Of a DNA stretch of 64,000 nt, positions 50,810 through 60,599 are shown one piece after another; positions within the stretch are counted from its first letter, which is position 1, and every line of letters starts with the position of its first letter. A model generated the notes under the pieces. It had not been told where the DNA came from. It searched no databases and was given only the letters and a program-made list of their open reading frames with translations. Both the position numbers and the translations under genes were made by a program. The stretch is from Thiopseudomonas acetoxidans (GTDB lineage Bacteria; Pseudomonadota; Gammaproteobacteria; Pseudomonadales; Pseudomonadaceae), in the NCBI RefSeq assembly GCF_030362935.1, contig NZ_JAUCDY010000009.1, positions 39,454 through 103,453 on the forward strand, in the 5' to 3' direction.

Positions 50810-51784
50810 ATGACTGCGAAAATCAAAGCACTTGCTACAGCGTTAACGCTTTGCACGGCGTTTTCCACGTTTTCAGCTACGGCTGCCGTGGATGCAAAGC
50901 TGCCCGACTATCAACGCGCCAGTGGTATTTCAGGCAACCTGACCAGTATTGGTTCAGATACCTTAGCCAACCTGATGACCTTATGGGCGCAAGAGTTTAA
51001 AAAGAATTATCCAAACGTCAATGTGCAGATCCAAGCCGCTGGTTCTTCAACAGCGCCGCCAGCCTTGGCGGAAGGCACAGCCAATATGGGGCCGATGTCA
51101 CGGATGATGAAAGACAGTGAGATTCAAGCGTTTGAAGAGCGTCATGGCTACCGCCCGACAGCTGTTCCGGTGGCGATTGATGCTTTGGCTGTGTATGTGC
51201 ACAAAGATAACCCTATTACAGGGTTGACCATCGAGCAAGTGGATGCGGTTTTCTCTTCAACACGACGTTGCGGTACTGGCAAAGATATTACGCGCTGGGG
51301 AGAGTTGGGCTTAACGGATGCTTGGACTGAGCGTCCGGTTCAGTTGTACGGTCGTAACTCGGTATCAGGTACCTATGGTTACTTTAAAGAAAAAGCCTTA
51401 TGTAATGGCGACTTTAAAAATAACGTTAATGAGCAGCCTGGCTCTGCCTCGGTTGTACAGTCTGTATCTTCATCATTGAATGCGATCGGTTACTCTGGCA
51501 TTGGTTACCGTACATCGTCGGTACGCGCTGTGCCTTTGGCGGTCAAAGCGGGTGATGCGTATATTGAGGCAACGCCTGAAAACGCGGCATCTGGCGACTT
51601 CCCATTAGCACGCTACCTTTATGTGTATGTCAACAAGCGCCCTAACCAAGCCTTAGCACCGTTAGATCGTGAGTTTGTCAAGCTGATGCTATCCAAGCAG
51701 GGGCAAGAAGTGGTTAACCGTGATGGTTATGTTCCATTGCCGTCCGCTGTGGTTGAGAAGTTGTATAAAGACCTTGAGTTGTAA
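50810..51784 (+). CDS. pstS: Phosphate ABC transporter substrate-binding protein PstS
   Basis: 324 aa. A signal peptide ends at SATAA near residue 26. It binds phosphate in the periplasm. SIGSDTLANLM, QAAGSSTAPPALAEGTANMGPMSR and YGRNSVSGTYGYFKE are the phosphate-pocket segments (Ser, Arg and Asp ligands). This is the shorter, PstS-like form with the C-terminal segment FVKLMLSKQGQEVV. ATG 50810 has GGAG 7 bp upstream. It is followed by a terminator, so much of the transcript should end before pstC. Confidence 0.95.
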   Translation: MTAKIKALATALTLCTAFSTFSATAAVDAKLPDYQRASGISGNLTSIGSDTLANLMTLWAQEFKKNYPNVNVQIQAAGSSTAPPALAEGTANMGPMSRMMKDSEIQAFEERHGYRPTAVPVAIDALAVYVHKDNPITGLTIEQVDAVFSSTRRCGTGKDITRWGELGLTDAWTERPVQLYGRNSVSGTYGYFKEKALCNGDFKNNVNEQPGSASVVQSVSSSLNAIGYSGIGYRTSSVRAVPLAVKAGDAYIEATPENAASGDFPLARYLYVYVNKRPNQALAPLDREFVKLMLSKQGQEVVNRDGYVPLPSAVVEKLYKDLEL

Positions 51785-51800
51785 CAGCCGTTGGTCGATT

Positions 51801-51828
51801 TAAAAAAGGAGCTTCGGCTCCTTTTTTT
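51801..51828 (+). terminator. Rho-independent terminator after pstS
   Basis: AAAGGAGC-TTCG-GCTCCTTT stem with a UUCG tetraloop and a T-run. It separates pstS from the next Pho box and pstC. Confidence 0.93.
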
Positions 51829-51830
51829 GT

Positions 51831-51848
51831 TTGTCATTTAACTGTCAC
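51831..51848 (+). promoter_or_regulatory. Pho box upstream of pstC
   Basis: TTGTCAT-TTAA-CTGTCAC, a near-consensus PhoB double site, with TAAAGT 10 bp downstream (51859-51864). The pstCAB-phoU genes thus have their own PhoB-dependent promoter just after the pstS terminator. Confidence 0.88.
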
Positions 51849-51893
51849 ATAAAAGTCTTAAAGTGCAGGCAAAGTTTCTTCAAGGGTCAGGCT

Positions 51894-54170
51894 ATGCAGG
51901 ATATATCGTCGCTATTAGAGCAGGAACTCAACAGTCCAGGCATGCGCACTCGGCGTAATTTTCGTGCTTTGAAAGATCGCTTTGCGCGACGGGCAATTGC
52001 ACTGGGTGGTTTGAGCGTGATTGTTGCGATTACGCTGATTTTCTTTTACTTGTTGTATGAAGTGATGCCGCTGTTTAAAAGCGCCAGCATTGAACAAGAA
52101 AGCAGTTTTGCGCTGCCAGAGTCGCTGCATGGCGATAAGATTCTGACCCTGTTCACCGAAGAGCAAAATGAAATTGCTGCGCTGCTGAGCGAAAGTGGCA
52201 AGCTGCTGTTTATTAATGCACACAACGGCCAGCCTGTCTCTGAACAGCAACTGCCGCTGCTGGATGCTGCAATTAGCAGTATTAAAGGTAAAACACCGGG
52301 CGATGACACGCTATTGCTGGGCCTCAATAATGGCCAAGCCCTGGCGCTGACAACCACTTTTAAAGTGGATTTTGATGCGCAAGGCCAGCGTTTGGGTGTT
52401 AAACCGCAGGTCACACAGCTGTTTAACGGAAAAACTGTGCCGCTTGACGCACAGCAACGCCCTTTGCACTACATTACCCAGCAGACAGCGCCTGGTGGGG
52501 TGTTGCTGGCCGGTTTAGTGGATAAGGGTGAGGTGGTAATGGCCTTACTGCGTCAGCGCAGTAATTTTATCACCGGTGAAGTACAGGAAACGCTAGAGCC
52601 TATCGAGTTTCCAAGTACCACGTTATATCAGCGTGTGTTGATCGCACCGGACCATCACTACATGTTTGCCTTGCGTAGTAGCGGGCATTTGGATGTGTAT
52701 GATTCAAGGGATCTGCACAATATTGAGCTGGCGCAGACCTTGGCATTGGTTAAACCTGGGCAGCAGGTGACCCAGATGATCTTTCAGCTGGCGCAGCAAT
52801 CGTTATTAATCGGTGACTCACAAGGGCAGATTACGCAGTATTTTATGGTGCGCGATGAGCACAATCAGCAACAGCTGACGAAAATTCGCACCTTAAAACT
52901 AGCCGATGCACCGATTAAAGTTCTGGAAGCTGAGCAGCGCCGCAAGGGCTTTGTGGCCGTGGATGATCGCGGTCGGGTCGGGCTGTTTAATACCACTGCA
53001 GAGAAAAAGGCGATTGATCAGCCGCTGCTCGATGCAGCGCCGCTGCTGGCGGCCTTAGCGCCACGCGCCTCAATGTTGTTAATGCAAGATGCACAGGGGG
53101 TTTTTCACCGTTATGCGATCGACAATCCGCATCCAGAAACCTCGCTGAAATCACTCTGGGGCAAAGTGTGGTACGAAGGTTATAGCGAGCCGCAACATAC
53201 CTGGCAGTCGTCATCAGCCTCTAACGAGTTTGAACCTAAGTTCAGCCTCACACCGCTTGCGTTTGGCACCTTGAAAGCAGCGTTTTATGCGATGTTGCTG
53301 TCGGTGCCACTGGCGGTGTGTGGCGCAATGTACACTGCCTATTTTATGGCACCCGCGGTGCGGCGCAAAATCAAGCCAGTGATTGAATTAATGGAAGCCT
53401 TGCCGACCGTTATTTTAGGTTTCTTTGCGGGCTTATTCCTTGCACCCTTTATGGAAACCCACTTGCCCGGAGTGTTTGCCGTGCTGCTGCTGATGCCTTT
53501 GGGTATCGTCACCTTTGCTTTTGCTTGGGCGCAATTGCCTGAGCGTATCCGTGATCTGATTCCTGAAGGCTGGCATGTGGTGGTTTTAGTGCCGCTGGTG
53601 ATGTTGCTGGGGTGGTTGTCGTTTAGCGTAAGTCAGCCGCTGGAACTGTGGTTTTTTAATGGCGATATGCGCAGCTGGCTGAGTAATGATCTAGGTATTG
53701 ATTTTGATCAGCGCAATGCCATGGTGGTCGGTTTTGCCATGGGGTTTGCGGTGATTCCAACCATTTATTCGATTGCTGAAGATGCCTTGTTTGGTGTACC
53801 GAAATCACTCAACCATGGCTCTTTAGCCCTTGGCGCAACGCCTTGGCAAACCTTAGTTAGGGTGGTGTTGCCGACCGCCAGTCCAGGTATTTTTTCTGCG
53901 GTGATGATCGGTATGGGGCGTGCGGTGGGTGAAACCATGATCGTCTTAATGGCCACCGGTAATACGCCAGTGATGAGCGCCAATATTTTCGAAGGGATGC
54001 GTACTCTGGCAGCCAACATTGCCGTGGAGATGGGCGAGTCAGCACTGGGCAGCAGCCATTATCGAATTTTGTTCTTAGCTGCCTTAGTGCTGTTCTTATT
54101 TACCTTTGTGGTCAACACCTTGGCCGACTTGGTCAGACAACGTCTGCGTAACAAATACAGCACGCTTTAA
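51894..54170 (+). CDS. pstC: Phosphate ABC transporter permease PstC (long form)
   Basis: 758 aa. One N-terminal membrane helix (residues about 34-58) anchors a periplasmic domain of roughly 370 residues, a feature of the long pseudomonad PstC. Six further helices form the binding-protein-dependent permease domain, with the cytoplasmic loop ALGATPWQTLVRVVLPTASPG near 650 that contacts PstB. ATG 51894 has AAGGGT upstream; the frame reaching to 51831 would include the Pho box and is not used. 47 bp separate it from pstA. Confidence 0.94.
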   Translation: MQDISSLLEQELNSPGMRTRRNFRALKDRFARRAIALGGLSVIVAITLIFFYLLYEVMPLFKSASIEQESSFALPESLHGDKILTLFTEEQNEIAALLSESGKLLFINAHNGQPVSEQQLPLLDAAISSIKGKTPGDDTLLLGLNNGQALALTTTFKVDFDAQGQRLGVKPQVTQLFNGKTVPLDAQQRPLHYITQQTAPGGVLLAGLVDKGEVVMALLRQRSNFITGEVQETLEPIEFPSTTLYQRVLIAPDHHYMFALRSSGHLDVYDSRDLHNIELAQTLALVKPGQQVTQMIFQLAQQSLLIGDSQGQITQYFMVRDEHNQQQLTKIRTLKLADAPIKVLEAEQRRKGFVAVDDRGRVGLFNTTAEKKAIDQPLLDAAPLLAALAPRASMLLMQDAQGVFHRYAIDNPHPETSLKSLWGKVWYEGYSEPQHTWQSSSASNEFEPKFSLTPLAFGTLKAAFYAMLLSVPLAVCGAMYTAYFMAPAVRRKIKPVIELMEALPTVILGFFAGLFLAPFMETHLPGVFAVLLLMPLGIVTFAFAWAQLPERIRDLIPEGWHVVVLVPLVMLLGWLSFSVSQPLELWFFNGDMRSWLSNDLGIDFDQRNAMVVGFAMGFAVIPTIYSIAEDALFGVPKSLNHGSLALGATPWQTLVRVVLPTASPGIFSAVMIGMGRAVGETMIVLMATGNTPVMSANIFEGMRTLAANIAVEMGESALGSSHYRILFLAALVLFLFTFVVNTLADLVRQRLRNKYSTL

Positions 54171-54217
54171 TAGGCCATTTTTACGAGCAGATTGACACAG
54201 GTTTAGGAGCAGAGAAG

Positions 54218-55894
54218 ATGCAGGTTTCGCTGAAAAAATGGGTGGCCAGTGGTAGCCCTTGGGTATGGTTGAATGCGGGGGCAGTTGCCATCAGTGTGGT
54301 GCTGGTCTTGGGCTTATTGGGTGTGATTGCTTCGCGAGGGTTAGTGCATTTTTGGCCTGCCAGCCTGCAACAATACCAATATACCGATGACCAAGGTATG
54401 CACATCCCAGTGTTGGGTGAGCGAGTACAGCGTGAACAAGTGACTGCAGAACAGATTCGCAATGCCGGCGTGTCGGTACCGCAAGGGATGCAGACTCTTG
54501 ATCGTCAGTTGATTAAAGTGGGTAACCGCGAGCTGTATGGTTCGGACTTTCGCTGGGTTTTAGAGCATCAGCTGAGCGATCTGCAATACCCTAAACATGC
54601 GGTGGCTTTGGAGCGCCGTGAGTGGGGTAATTTTTATGGCTACATTGTCGGTATCAAAGAAAATGGCCAGCTGATTGCTGAACAAGAGCCCGGTCAGAAT
54701 CAACTTTGGGATGAAGTGCAGCGCCGCGCTGAGCGTGCCGGTGACATTTATCAGCGTATTCAAAGTTTAGAAGGTGGAACGATTGCTGCGCTCAACTATG
54801 AGCTGGAAAAGCTGCGTATCGCAGAGCGCAGTTTGCAACTGCAAGGTCAAGACAGCGCACAAAACTTAGCCGAGTTACAGGCGCAAAAAGCCCTATTGCA
54901 GGCCGACTATGCTACGCAAGAAGCGGAGTTGATGGCGCTGTATACGCCCTTCAAGCGTGACACCTTGCTGTTAGTCAGCGCTGATGGCCAACATAAAGAA
55001 GTTAACTTCAGCGAAGTGGTACGTCTCTATCAGCCTAACGCGCTGAGCCTATGGCAGAAAGTGCAGCACTACGTGTTGAAACTGGTGGAGTTTGTCTCTG
55101 ACGATCCACGCGAAGCCAATACCGAAGGTGGTATTTTCCCAGCGATTTTTGGCACCGTGCTGATGGTGATGATTATGTCGTTGATCGTCACACCTTTTGG
55201 CGTGATTGCCGCCGTGTATCTGCGTGAATACGCCAGCCAAGGGTTAATGACCCGCATTATTCGCATTGCCGTGAATAACCTTGCCGGCGTGCCATCCATT
55301 GTCTATGGCGTGTTTGGCTTAGGCTTTTTTGTCTACTTTCTTGGTGGCAATTTAGATCAGCTGTTTTATGCCGCTGCTTTGCCGGCGCCAACCTTTGGTA
55401 CCCCAGGTTTACTTTGGGCCTCGTTAACCTTGGCATTGCTGACCTTACCGGTGGTGATTGTCGCTACCGAAGAAGGTTTGTCACGGATTCCACGCTCGGT
55501 GCGTGAGGGCTCGTTAGCATTAGGTGCAACCAAATTTGAAACATTAATGCGTGTGGTGATCCCAATGGCCAGCCCTGCGATGATGACGGGCGTGATTCTT
55601 GCGGTCGCGCGCGCCGCCGGTGAAGTTGCACCGCTGATGCTGGTGGGTGTGGTCAAGTTAGCACCCAACTTACCCTTGGATTTCAATGCGCCGTTTCTGC
55701 ACTTAGAGCGCAAGTTTATGCACTTGGGCTTTCATATTTATGATGTCGGCTTTCAAAGCCCCAACGTCGAAGCGGCGCGCCCTTTGGTGTATGCCACTGC
55801 TTTAATGTTGGTTGTGGTGATTGCCGTGCTCAATCTTACCGCCATCGGTATTCGTAATCGTCTGCGCGAGAAATTCCGTGCGCTGGATATGTAA
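54218..55894 (+). CDS. pstA: Phosphate ABC transporter permease PstA (long form)
   Basis: 558 aa. It has an N-terminal helix, then a soluble region with a coiled coil (QRIQSLEGGTIAALNYELEKL, residues about 180-200), then the six-helix permease domain with LALGATKFETLMRVVIPMASPA near 430 as the PstB-contact loop. It pairs with PstC to form the inner-membrane channel. Longer than the ~300-aa enterobacterial PstA, as usual in pseudomonads. ATG 54218 has TTAGGAG about 11 bp upstream. Confidence 0.94.
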   Translation: MQVSLKKWVASGSPWVWLNAGAVAISVVLVLGLLGVIASRGLVHFWPASLQQYQYTDDQGMHIPVLGERVQREQVTAEQIRNAGVSVPQGMQTLDRQLIKVGNRELYGSDFRWVLEHQLSDLQYPKHAVALERREWGNFYGYIVGIKENGQLIAEQEPGQNQLWDEVQRRAERAGDIYQRIQSLEGGTIAALNYELEKLRIAERSLQLQGQDSAQNLAELQAQKALLQADYATQEAELMALYTPFKRDTLLLVSADGQHKEVNFSEVVRLYQPNALSLWQKVQHYVLKLVEFVSDDPREANTEGGIFPAIFGTVLMVMIMSLIVTPFGVIAAVYLREYASQGLMTRIIRIAVNNLAGVPSIVYGVFGLGFFVYFLGGNLDQLFYAAALPAPTFGTPGLLWASLTLALLTLPVVIVATEEGLSRIPRSVREGSLALGATKFETLMRVVIPMASPAMMTGVILAVARAAGEVAPLMLVGVVKLAPNLPLDFNAPFLHLERKFMHLGFHIYDVGFQSPNVEAARPLVYATALMLVVVIAVLNLTAIGIRNRLREKFRALDM

Positions 55895-55923
55895 TTGATT
55901 TTTTATTTTCTCAAAAGGCAGTC

Positions 55924-56763
55924 ATGATGAACTCAACCACAGCCGCATCCCATGCCATGAAATTCACCGCACTGGGCCGTTCCGTACAGCAACTGAGCTT
56001 GGCCGATGAAACGCCCTGTATTGATGTCAACAATATGCATCTGTACTACGGTGACAGCAAAGCCTTGAACGGCATCACCATGCAAATCCCGAAAAAACGC
56101 ATCACCGCTTTTATTGGCCCGTCGGGCTGCGGTAAATCGACCTTATTGCGCTCGTTTAATCGTATGAATGATTTGGTCGATGGTGTGCGCATTGAAGGCC
56201 AAGTGACCATTGATGGCCATGATATTTATGCTAAAGGTGTCGACGTGGCTGATTTGCGTCGCCGCGTTGGCATGGTGTTTCAAAAGCCTAATCCGTTCCC
56301 GAAAACCATTTATGAAAACGTCGCTTATGGTTTGCGTATCCAAGGCATTAAAAATAAGCGTTTACTGGATGAAACCGTGGAATGGGCGCTGCGTTCGGCA
56401 GCCATTTGGGATGAAACCAAAGACCGTCTGCATGAGTCTGCTTTAGGTATGTCCGGTGGTCAGCAACAGCGTCTGGTGATTGCTCGCACCATTGCCGTCA
56501 AGCCAGAAGTGTTACTGCTGGACGAGCCTGCTTCGGCATTGGACCCGATCTCTACCTTGAAAATTGAAGAATTGCTCAACGATTTAAAAGACCGCTTCAC
56601 CATTGTGATCGTCACTCACAATATGCAGCAAGCAGCGCGCGTCTCTGACTACACCGCGTTTATGTATTTGGGCCAACTGCTGGAATTTGATAACACTGAT
56701 ACCGTGTTTACCAACCCCGCCAACAAGCAAACCGAAGATTACATTACCGGTCGTTATGGCTAG
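55924..56763 (+). CDS. pstB: Phosphate ABC transporter ATPase PstB
   Basis: 279 aa. Walker A GPSGCGKST near residue 65, Q-loop VFQKPNPFPKTIYENVAYG, ABC signature MSGGQQQR near 178, and Walker B VLLLDEPASALDP near 198 are all present. It powers phosphate uptake and, with PhoU, relays phosphate status to PhoR. ATG 55924 and 55927 are both possible; AAAGG lies 8 bp upstream of the first. It follows pstA by 29 bp. Confidence 0.97.
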   Translation: MMNSTTAASHAMKFTALGRSVQQLSLADETPCIDVNNMHLYYGDSKALNGITMQIPKKRITAFIGPSGCGKSTLLRSFNRMNDLVDGVRIEGQVTIDGHDIYAKGVDVADLRRRVGMVFQKPNPFPKTIYENVAYGLRIQGIKNKRLLDETVEWALRSAAIWDETKDRLHESALGMSGGQQQRLVIARTIAVKPEVLLLDEPASALDPISTLKIEELLNDLKDRFTIVIVTHNMQQAARVSDYTAFMYLGQLLEFDNTDTVFTNPANKQTEDYITGRYG

Positions 56764-56832
56764 AGATTCGCTAAACATGCATTCCCATAGCCTTGTTGTA
56801 GATGAGGGCCTTGAGCGCTGGGCATGGATCTT

Positions 56833-56859
56833 GTAGGAGCGGGCCATGCCCGCGACCGA
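56833..56859. repeat. REP-type palindrome
   Basis: GTAGGAGCGGGCCATGCCCGCGACCGA carries the hairpin GCGGGC-CAT-GCCCGC with the GTAGGAG head typical of pseudomonad REP elements. It lies between pstB and phoU, where it may stabilise the upstream transcript. Confidence 0.8.
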
Positions 56860-56931
56860 GAATGGCAGCGTGACAGAATGAGACTCTAAAAACATTGCAT
56901 ATAATTATTTATCCACAGGTGAGCAGGTGAT

Positions 56932-57678
56932 ATGAAAATGAATCAAGACAGCCATAGCACGCATATTTCCCAGAAATTTAATCAAGAACTGGAAGAGATC
57001 CGCAGTCAGCTGCTAGAAATGGGCGGCATGGTTGAGCAGCAAGTTAAAGATGCGGTGCAATCATTACTCGATGGTGACAGTCAATTAGCCAGCGAAGTGC
57101 GCGCCAAAGACCATCAAGTCAATCAGTTGCAGTTGAATATCGATGAGTACTGCACACAGATTCTTGCCCGTCGTCAGCCCGCCGCTTCAGATCTGCGCTT
57201 GGTGCTGGCGGTGATTCGTGCCACCGCTGATCTGGAGCGCATTGGTGATGAAGCCAGTAAAGTGGCACGTGCGACCTTGAAATTGGCCGAAGAAGGCGCT
57301 TCACCCTGTGGCTATATTGAAGTGCGTCATTTGGGCAATCATGTAAGACAAATGGTGCAAGATGCTTTAAATGCGTTTGCGCGCTTTGACAGCAAACAGG
57401 CGCTGGCCGTATTGCGCGAAGATGAAAATGTCGATTTAGAATACCGTTCAGCCACACGCGCTTTAATCACTTTTATGATGGAAGACCCACGCTCCATTTC
57501 ACAAGTGATGAGCATTATGTGGGTGCTGCGTTCATTAGAACGCGTCGGTGATCACGCCAGCAACATTGCCGAATATGTGATTTATCTCGTGGAAGGGCAA
57601 GATGTGCGTTACAGCGAAATCGAGCAGATTGAAGCTGCCATTGCTCAACGTGGACGCTCGCTGCAGCCTAATAATTAA
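56932..57678 (+). CDS. phoU: Phosphate signalling protein PhoU
   Basis: 248 aa of two three-helix bundles. The metal-binding ATADLERIGDEASKVA (residues about 102-117) and RSLERVGDHASNIAEYVIYL (about 200-220) repeats are clear. PhoU inhibits PhoR through the Pst transporter when phosphate is plentiful. ATG 56932 has AGGTGA 4 bp upstream. An internal TATAAT at about 56900 suggests an additional promoter after the REP sequence. Confidence 0.96.
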   Translation: MKMNQDSHSTHISQKFNQELEEIRSQLLEMGGMVEQQVKDAVQSLLDGDSQLASEVRAKDHQVNQLQLNIDEYCTQILARRQPAASDLRLVLAVIRATADLERIGDEASKVARATLKLAEEGASPCGYIEVRHLGNHVRQMVQDALNAFARFDSKQALAVLREDENVDLEYRSATRALITFMMEDPRSISQVMSIMWVLRSLERVGDHASNIAEYVIYLVEGQDVRYSEIEQIEAAIAQRGRSLQPNN

Positions 57679-57732
57679 GGGTTAGCCTTAAGTGTTTTAC
57701 ATGCGTTACAGGCGGTGACTGCCAAGCGCCGC

Positions 57733-59031
57733 TTATGACGCATGGGCTAATAACGTTTGGCTAAGTGGGAAGCAACAGGTAAAACAACTGCCGTGCGCCG
57801 CGCTACTGCTAATCTGTAAACGCCCTTGGTGGCGCAATAACACATGCTTAACAATCGCCAATCCCAAACCTGTGCCACCGGTTTGGCTGGAGCGACTGCT
57901 GTCGACACGATAAAAACGCTGCGTGAGAAAGGCTAAGTGTTTGCTATCAATACCTGGGCCGTTATCTTTGACCTCAAGAAAGGCTCCGTCTGGGTTGTAA
58001 TACCAACGCAGTTCAATAGTGCTGCCGTGCGGAGTGTATTTAACCGCGTTGAACACCAAATTAGAGAAAGCGCTGCGCAACTCACTGGCAGAACCGCGCA
58101 CATATAATTGCTGATCCACATCCAGCAGCACTTGGTGTTGATGCCCTGATAATGCCAGTGCATCGAGCCGGATCGCGTGCAAAAGCTCGGCAACGTTAAT
58201 TGGCTCGGCTTCAGCCTTGAAATCACTGGTTTCTAATCGCGATAGGGTCAGCAGATCGCAGACCAAGTGTTCCATACGTGCAGACTGTTGCGTCATGAGC
58301 GCCAAACCACGTTGCCATTGCGCAGGCAGTTCATCGGCATAGTCACTGAAGGTTTCTAAATAACCGGATAGCACAGTTAAAGGTGTGCGTAGTTCGTGTG
58401 AGACATTGGCAATGAAATCTTGGCGCATGCGCTCAAGGCGGCGCATTTTAGTGCAATCGCGGATGAGTAACAGACGTTCGTTTTGCCCGAATACAGTAAT
58501 TTGATACTCAAGCAAGCGTTCTTCATGGATATGCGAGGGCAGTATTAAAGGCTCAAGGTAGTTTTGACTTTCATAGTAGTCAACAAACTGCGGTTGGCGC
58601 AGCAGATAGGTGATCGGCTGACCGCGATCGCTGGCGGCAGATAACCCCAGTAACTGTTTTGCAGCCTCATTCCACCACTCCAAATCACCTTTGTGATCAA
58701 TCATCACCACACCATCGCGTAATGCTTGACTGGAGTCTTGGATGCGCTTGAGCAGTTGAGTGAGCTGTTGTTGATCGGCTTTTTGACGGCGCTGGTAATG
58801 GTAGATGCCGTCAAAAACCTCACCCCAGAGCCGCTGTGCTTCAGGTGGTGCCTCATGCGGAGCTTGTAACCAGCGGGTTAAGCGTTGTAATTGCCAAATG
58901 TGCTGGCCCAGCAGTATCAGCAGCGCAATCGCAGCCCCCAATGCTGGATGATCCCACAGATAGCCGAGCCCAGCGGCAAACAGCACCCAGCCCAGCAGAC
59001 GCAGAAGTTCTTTTTGCAATAAGCGCTTCAT
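57733..59031 (-). CDS. phoR: Phosphate-sensing histidine kinase PhoR
   Basis: 432 aa. Two N-terminal hydrophobic segments (about residues 10-45) without a large periplasmic loop, a PAS domain (about 95-195), HisKA with ANVSHELRTPLTVLSGY (phospho-His near 218), and HATPase with NLVFNAVKYTP, DNGPGID and GGTGLGLAIVKHV. It phosphorylates PhoB under phosphate limitation. It lies 24 bp after phoB in the same operon and is convergent with phoU. Confidence 0.96.
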   Translation of the reverse strand: MKRLLQKELLRLLGWVLFAAGLGYLWDHPALGAAIALLILLGQHIWQLQRLTRWLQAPHEAPPEAQRLWGEVFDGIYHYQRRQKADQQQLTQLLKRIQDSSQALRDGVVMIDHKGDLEWWNEAAKQLLGLSAASDRGQPITYLLRQPQFVDYYESQNYLEPLILPSHIHEERLLEYQITVFGQNERLLLIRDCTKMRRLERMRQDFIANVSHELRTPLTVLSGYLETFSDYADELPAQWQRGLALMTQQSARMEHLVCDLLTLSRLETSDFKAEAEPINVAELLHAIRLDALALSGHQHQVLLDVDQQLYVRGSASELRSAFSNLVFNAVKYTPHGSTIELRWYYNPDGAFLEVKDNGPGIDSKHLAFLTQRFYRVDSSRSSQTGGTGLGLAIVKHVLLRHQGRLQISSSAAHGSCFTCCFPLSQTLLAHAS

Positions 59032-59055
59032 AAATGACCGCTGATCATTATTTGA

Positions 59056-59745
59056 TTACACCTTGGTGGAAAAACGATAGCCAGTGCCGCGCACAGTTTG
59101 CACCAAATGCTCGTGTTTTGTGCCTAGCGCCAGACGTAGGCGGCGAATGTGCACATCGACGGTACGTTCTTCAACATAAACATTACCGCCCCACACATAA
59201 TCCAGCAGTTGACTGCGAGTGTAGGCGCGCTCAGGGTGAGTCATGAAAAACTGTAACAAGCGAAACTCTGTAGGGCCAAACTCTAACTCGGTGTCGCCAG
59301 AACTGACCCGGTGACTGCTGGGGTCTAAACGCAAGCCCTCAATCTCTATCGACTCATCAATACCGGCTGTGGCCGTACGACGTAACACAGCCTTTAAGCG
59401 GGCGATCAGCTCGCGCGGCGAAAAGGGCTTGGTGATGTAATCGTCAGCGCCGGCTTCCAGACCTTGGATTTTATTGTCTTCTTCGCTGCGCGCGGTGAGC
59501 ATAATAATGGGGATATCGGCATACGCTGTTTCCCTTTTTAAACGACGCGCCAACTCGATGCCACTGACGTTCGGCATCATCCAGTCGAGTAAAATAATAT
59601 CCGGCTGATGATCAACGACAATCGCGTGCGCATTCTGTGCATTGTCAGCTTCTAAACAGCGGTAGCCCGCCATCTGTAAAGCCACTGCAATCATCTCGCG
59701 AATTGCAGCTTCATCATCCACGATGAGTACTGTTTTACCGGTCAT
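59056..59745 (-). CDS. phoB: Phosphate regulon response regulator PhoB
   Basis: 229 aa. The receiver domain has the acidic DDE pocket (VDDEAAIRE) and phospho-acceptor Asp in IILLDWMMPN near residue 53. The OmpR-type winged helix at the C-terminus includes RAYTRSQLLDYVWGGNVYVEERTVDVHIRRLR. It activates pst and other Pho genes by binding Pho boxes. Its own promoter carries a Pho box, so it is autoregulated. Confidence 0.97.
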   Translation of the reverse strand: MTGKTVLIVDDEAAIREMIAVALQMAGYRCLEADNAQNAHAIVVDHQPDIILLDWMMPNVSGIELARRLKRETAYADIPIIMLTARSEEDNKIQGLEAGADDYITKPFSPRELIARLKAVLRRTATAGIDESIEIEGLRLDPSSHRVSSGDTELEFGPTEFRLLQFFMTHPERAYTRSQLLDYVWGGNVYVEERTVDVHIRRLRLALGTKHEHLVQTVRGTGYRFSTKV

Positions 59746-59784
59746 GAATTAGTCCTGTCCTTCACTATGAAATATGTCATGAGT

Positions 59785-59818
59785 ATTACAACGTGCGAAA
59801 GTGACAGAATGATGACAA
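59785..59818 (-). promoter_or_regulatory. Pho box and promoter of phoB
   Basis: On the minus strand TTGTCAT-CATT-CTGTCAC (59818-59801) is a near-consensus PhoB site. A 10-bp spacer then precedes TGTAAT (59790-59785) as the -10. Transcription reads into phoB 40 bp further. Confidence 0.85.
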
Positions 59819-59821
59819 AGC

Positions 59822-60239
59822 GTGTTAGCGAACAAGAGCAGGCGTTGCTCTTTCACCTCAGGTACCGATATTTGTCACTGTGTGAGCTTGGTGATAAGGG
59901 TTAAGGTGCTGTGCTACGTCTCGAAAAGATATGGATCGCTTGGCTTTATCATAGTGACACTGTTGGTGAGTGTTATGCTTTTTAGTGTAGCAGTTGCTTG
60001 CTTTTTCAGCCTGAGCAAGGCAGCGATTATGACACACCGTATAGTTCAGCCGCAAACATCTAGGGCTACATGATGCACGGCTATCATAGGTTGTTGATGC
60101 AGAAAGCTTGGCAGACCTTGGGGTCGTTTTTTCAGCAGCGCGGGCAGCGTTATTTTGGCTCGATTTCCAGTCCAGAGCTCAGTCAAATCCATTGCTCACG
60201 GCTGTCAGCGTATTTGGCCTAGGGTAACCTCAGTTTGCA
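59822..60239 (+). other. Stretch with weak reading frames after the phoB promoter
   Basis: One frame (59822-60073) contains a plausible membrane helix (GFIIVTLLVSVMLFSVAVACFFSL). Another (60071-60220) encodes 49 residues starting MHGYHRLLMQKAWQ and ends at TAG. Neither has a good ribosome site. They may be remnants of a gene that continues in the frame at 60240. Confidence 0.3.
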
Positions 60240-60599
60240 TTGCTGCAAGGTCAACTCGATAAAAGCAACTTTACTCTGGTGCGGCGTTTACAAGAGGCCT
60301 GTGTCGAGCTGCTCAATGGGTTGAGCACAGATATAGAGGCGCTGATTGCTGCAGCAGAGCAGGACCTTCAGGGTAAGGCGCAAGTGGCTGTCAGTATGTT
60401 GCAGCATCTTTTCCCTTTTCAAGTTGCCTTGTATCAGCGCTGTATTTTACTGGCCACCACGAAGAAGTTTGATGGCAGCGTAACTCTGCTGCGCCAAAGT
60501 AAAGATGGGCATTTAGTACACTATACGCGCCCTTTGGATTGCCTATTAGGGCAGAAAAAAGTCTTGCCAGACAACCCGCTGGGAGAGCTGGCGCAGTAG
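60240..60599 (+). pseudogene. Unknown coding remnant (119 codons)
   Basis: Amino-acid composition looks genuine (FTLVRRLQEACVELLNGLSTDIEALI, then DGSVTLLRQSKDGHLVHYT), but there is no start with a ribosome site. The upstream frame (60071-60220) is interrupted by a stop, and the sequence after 60600 continues with protein-like codons in another frame (RRIERSILCMMQTHLLPC-type). I read this as a decaying gene of unknown family. Confidence 0.35.

Noticed and set aside
56870..56900. Pho box upstream of phoU
   Set aside because: Only one half-site (GTGACAG) is visible and it is in the wrong orientation for the nearby TATAAT.
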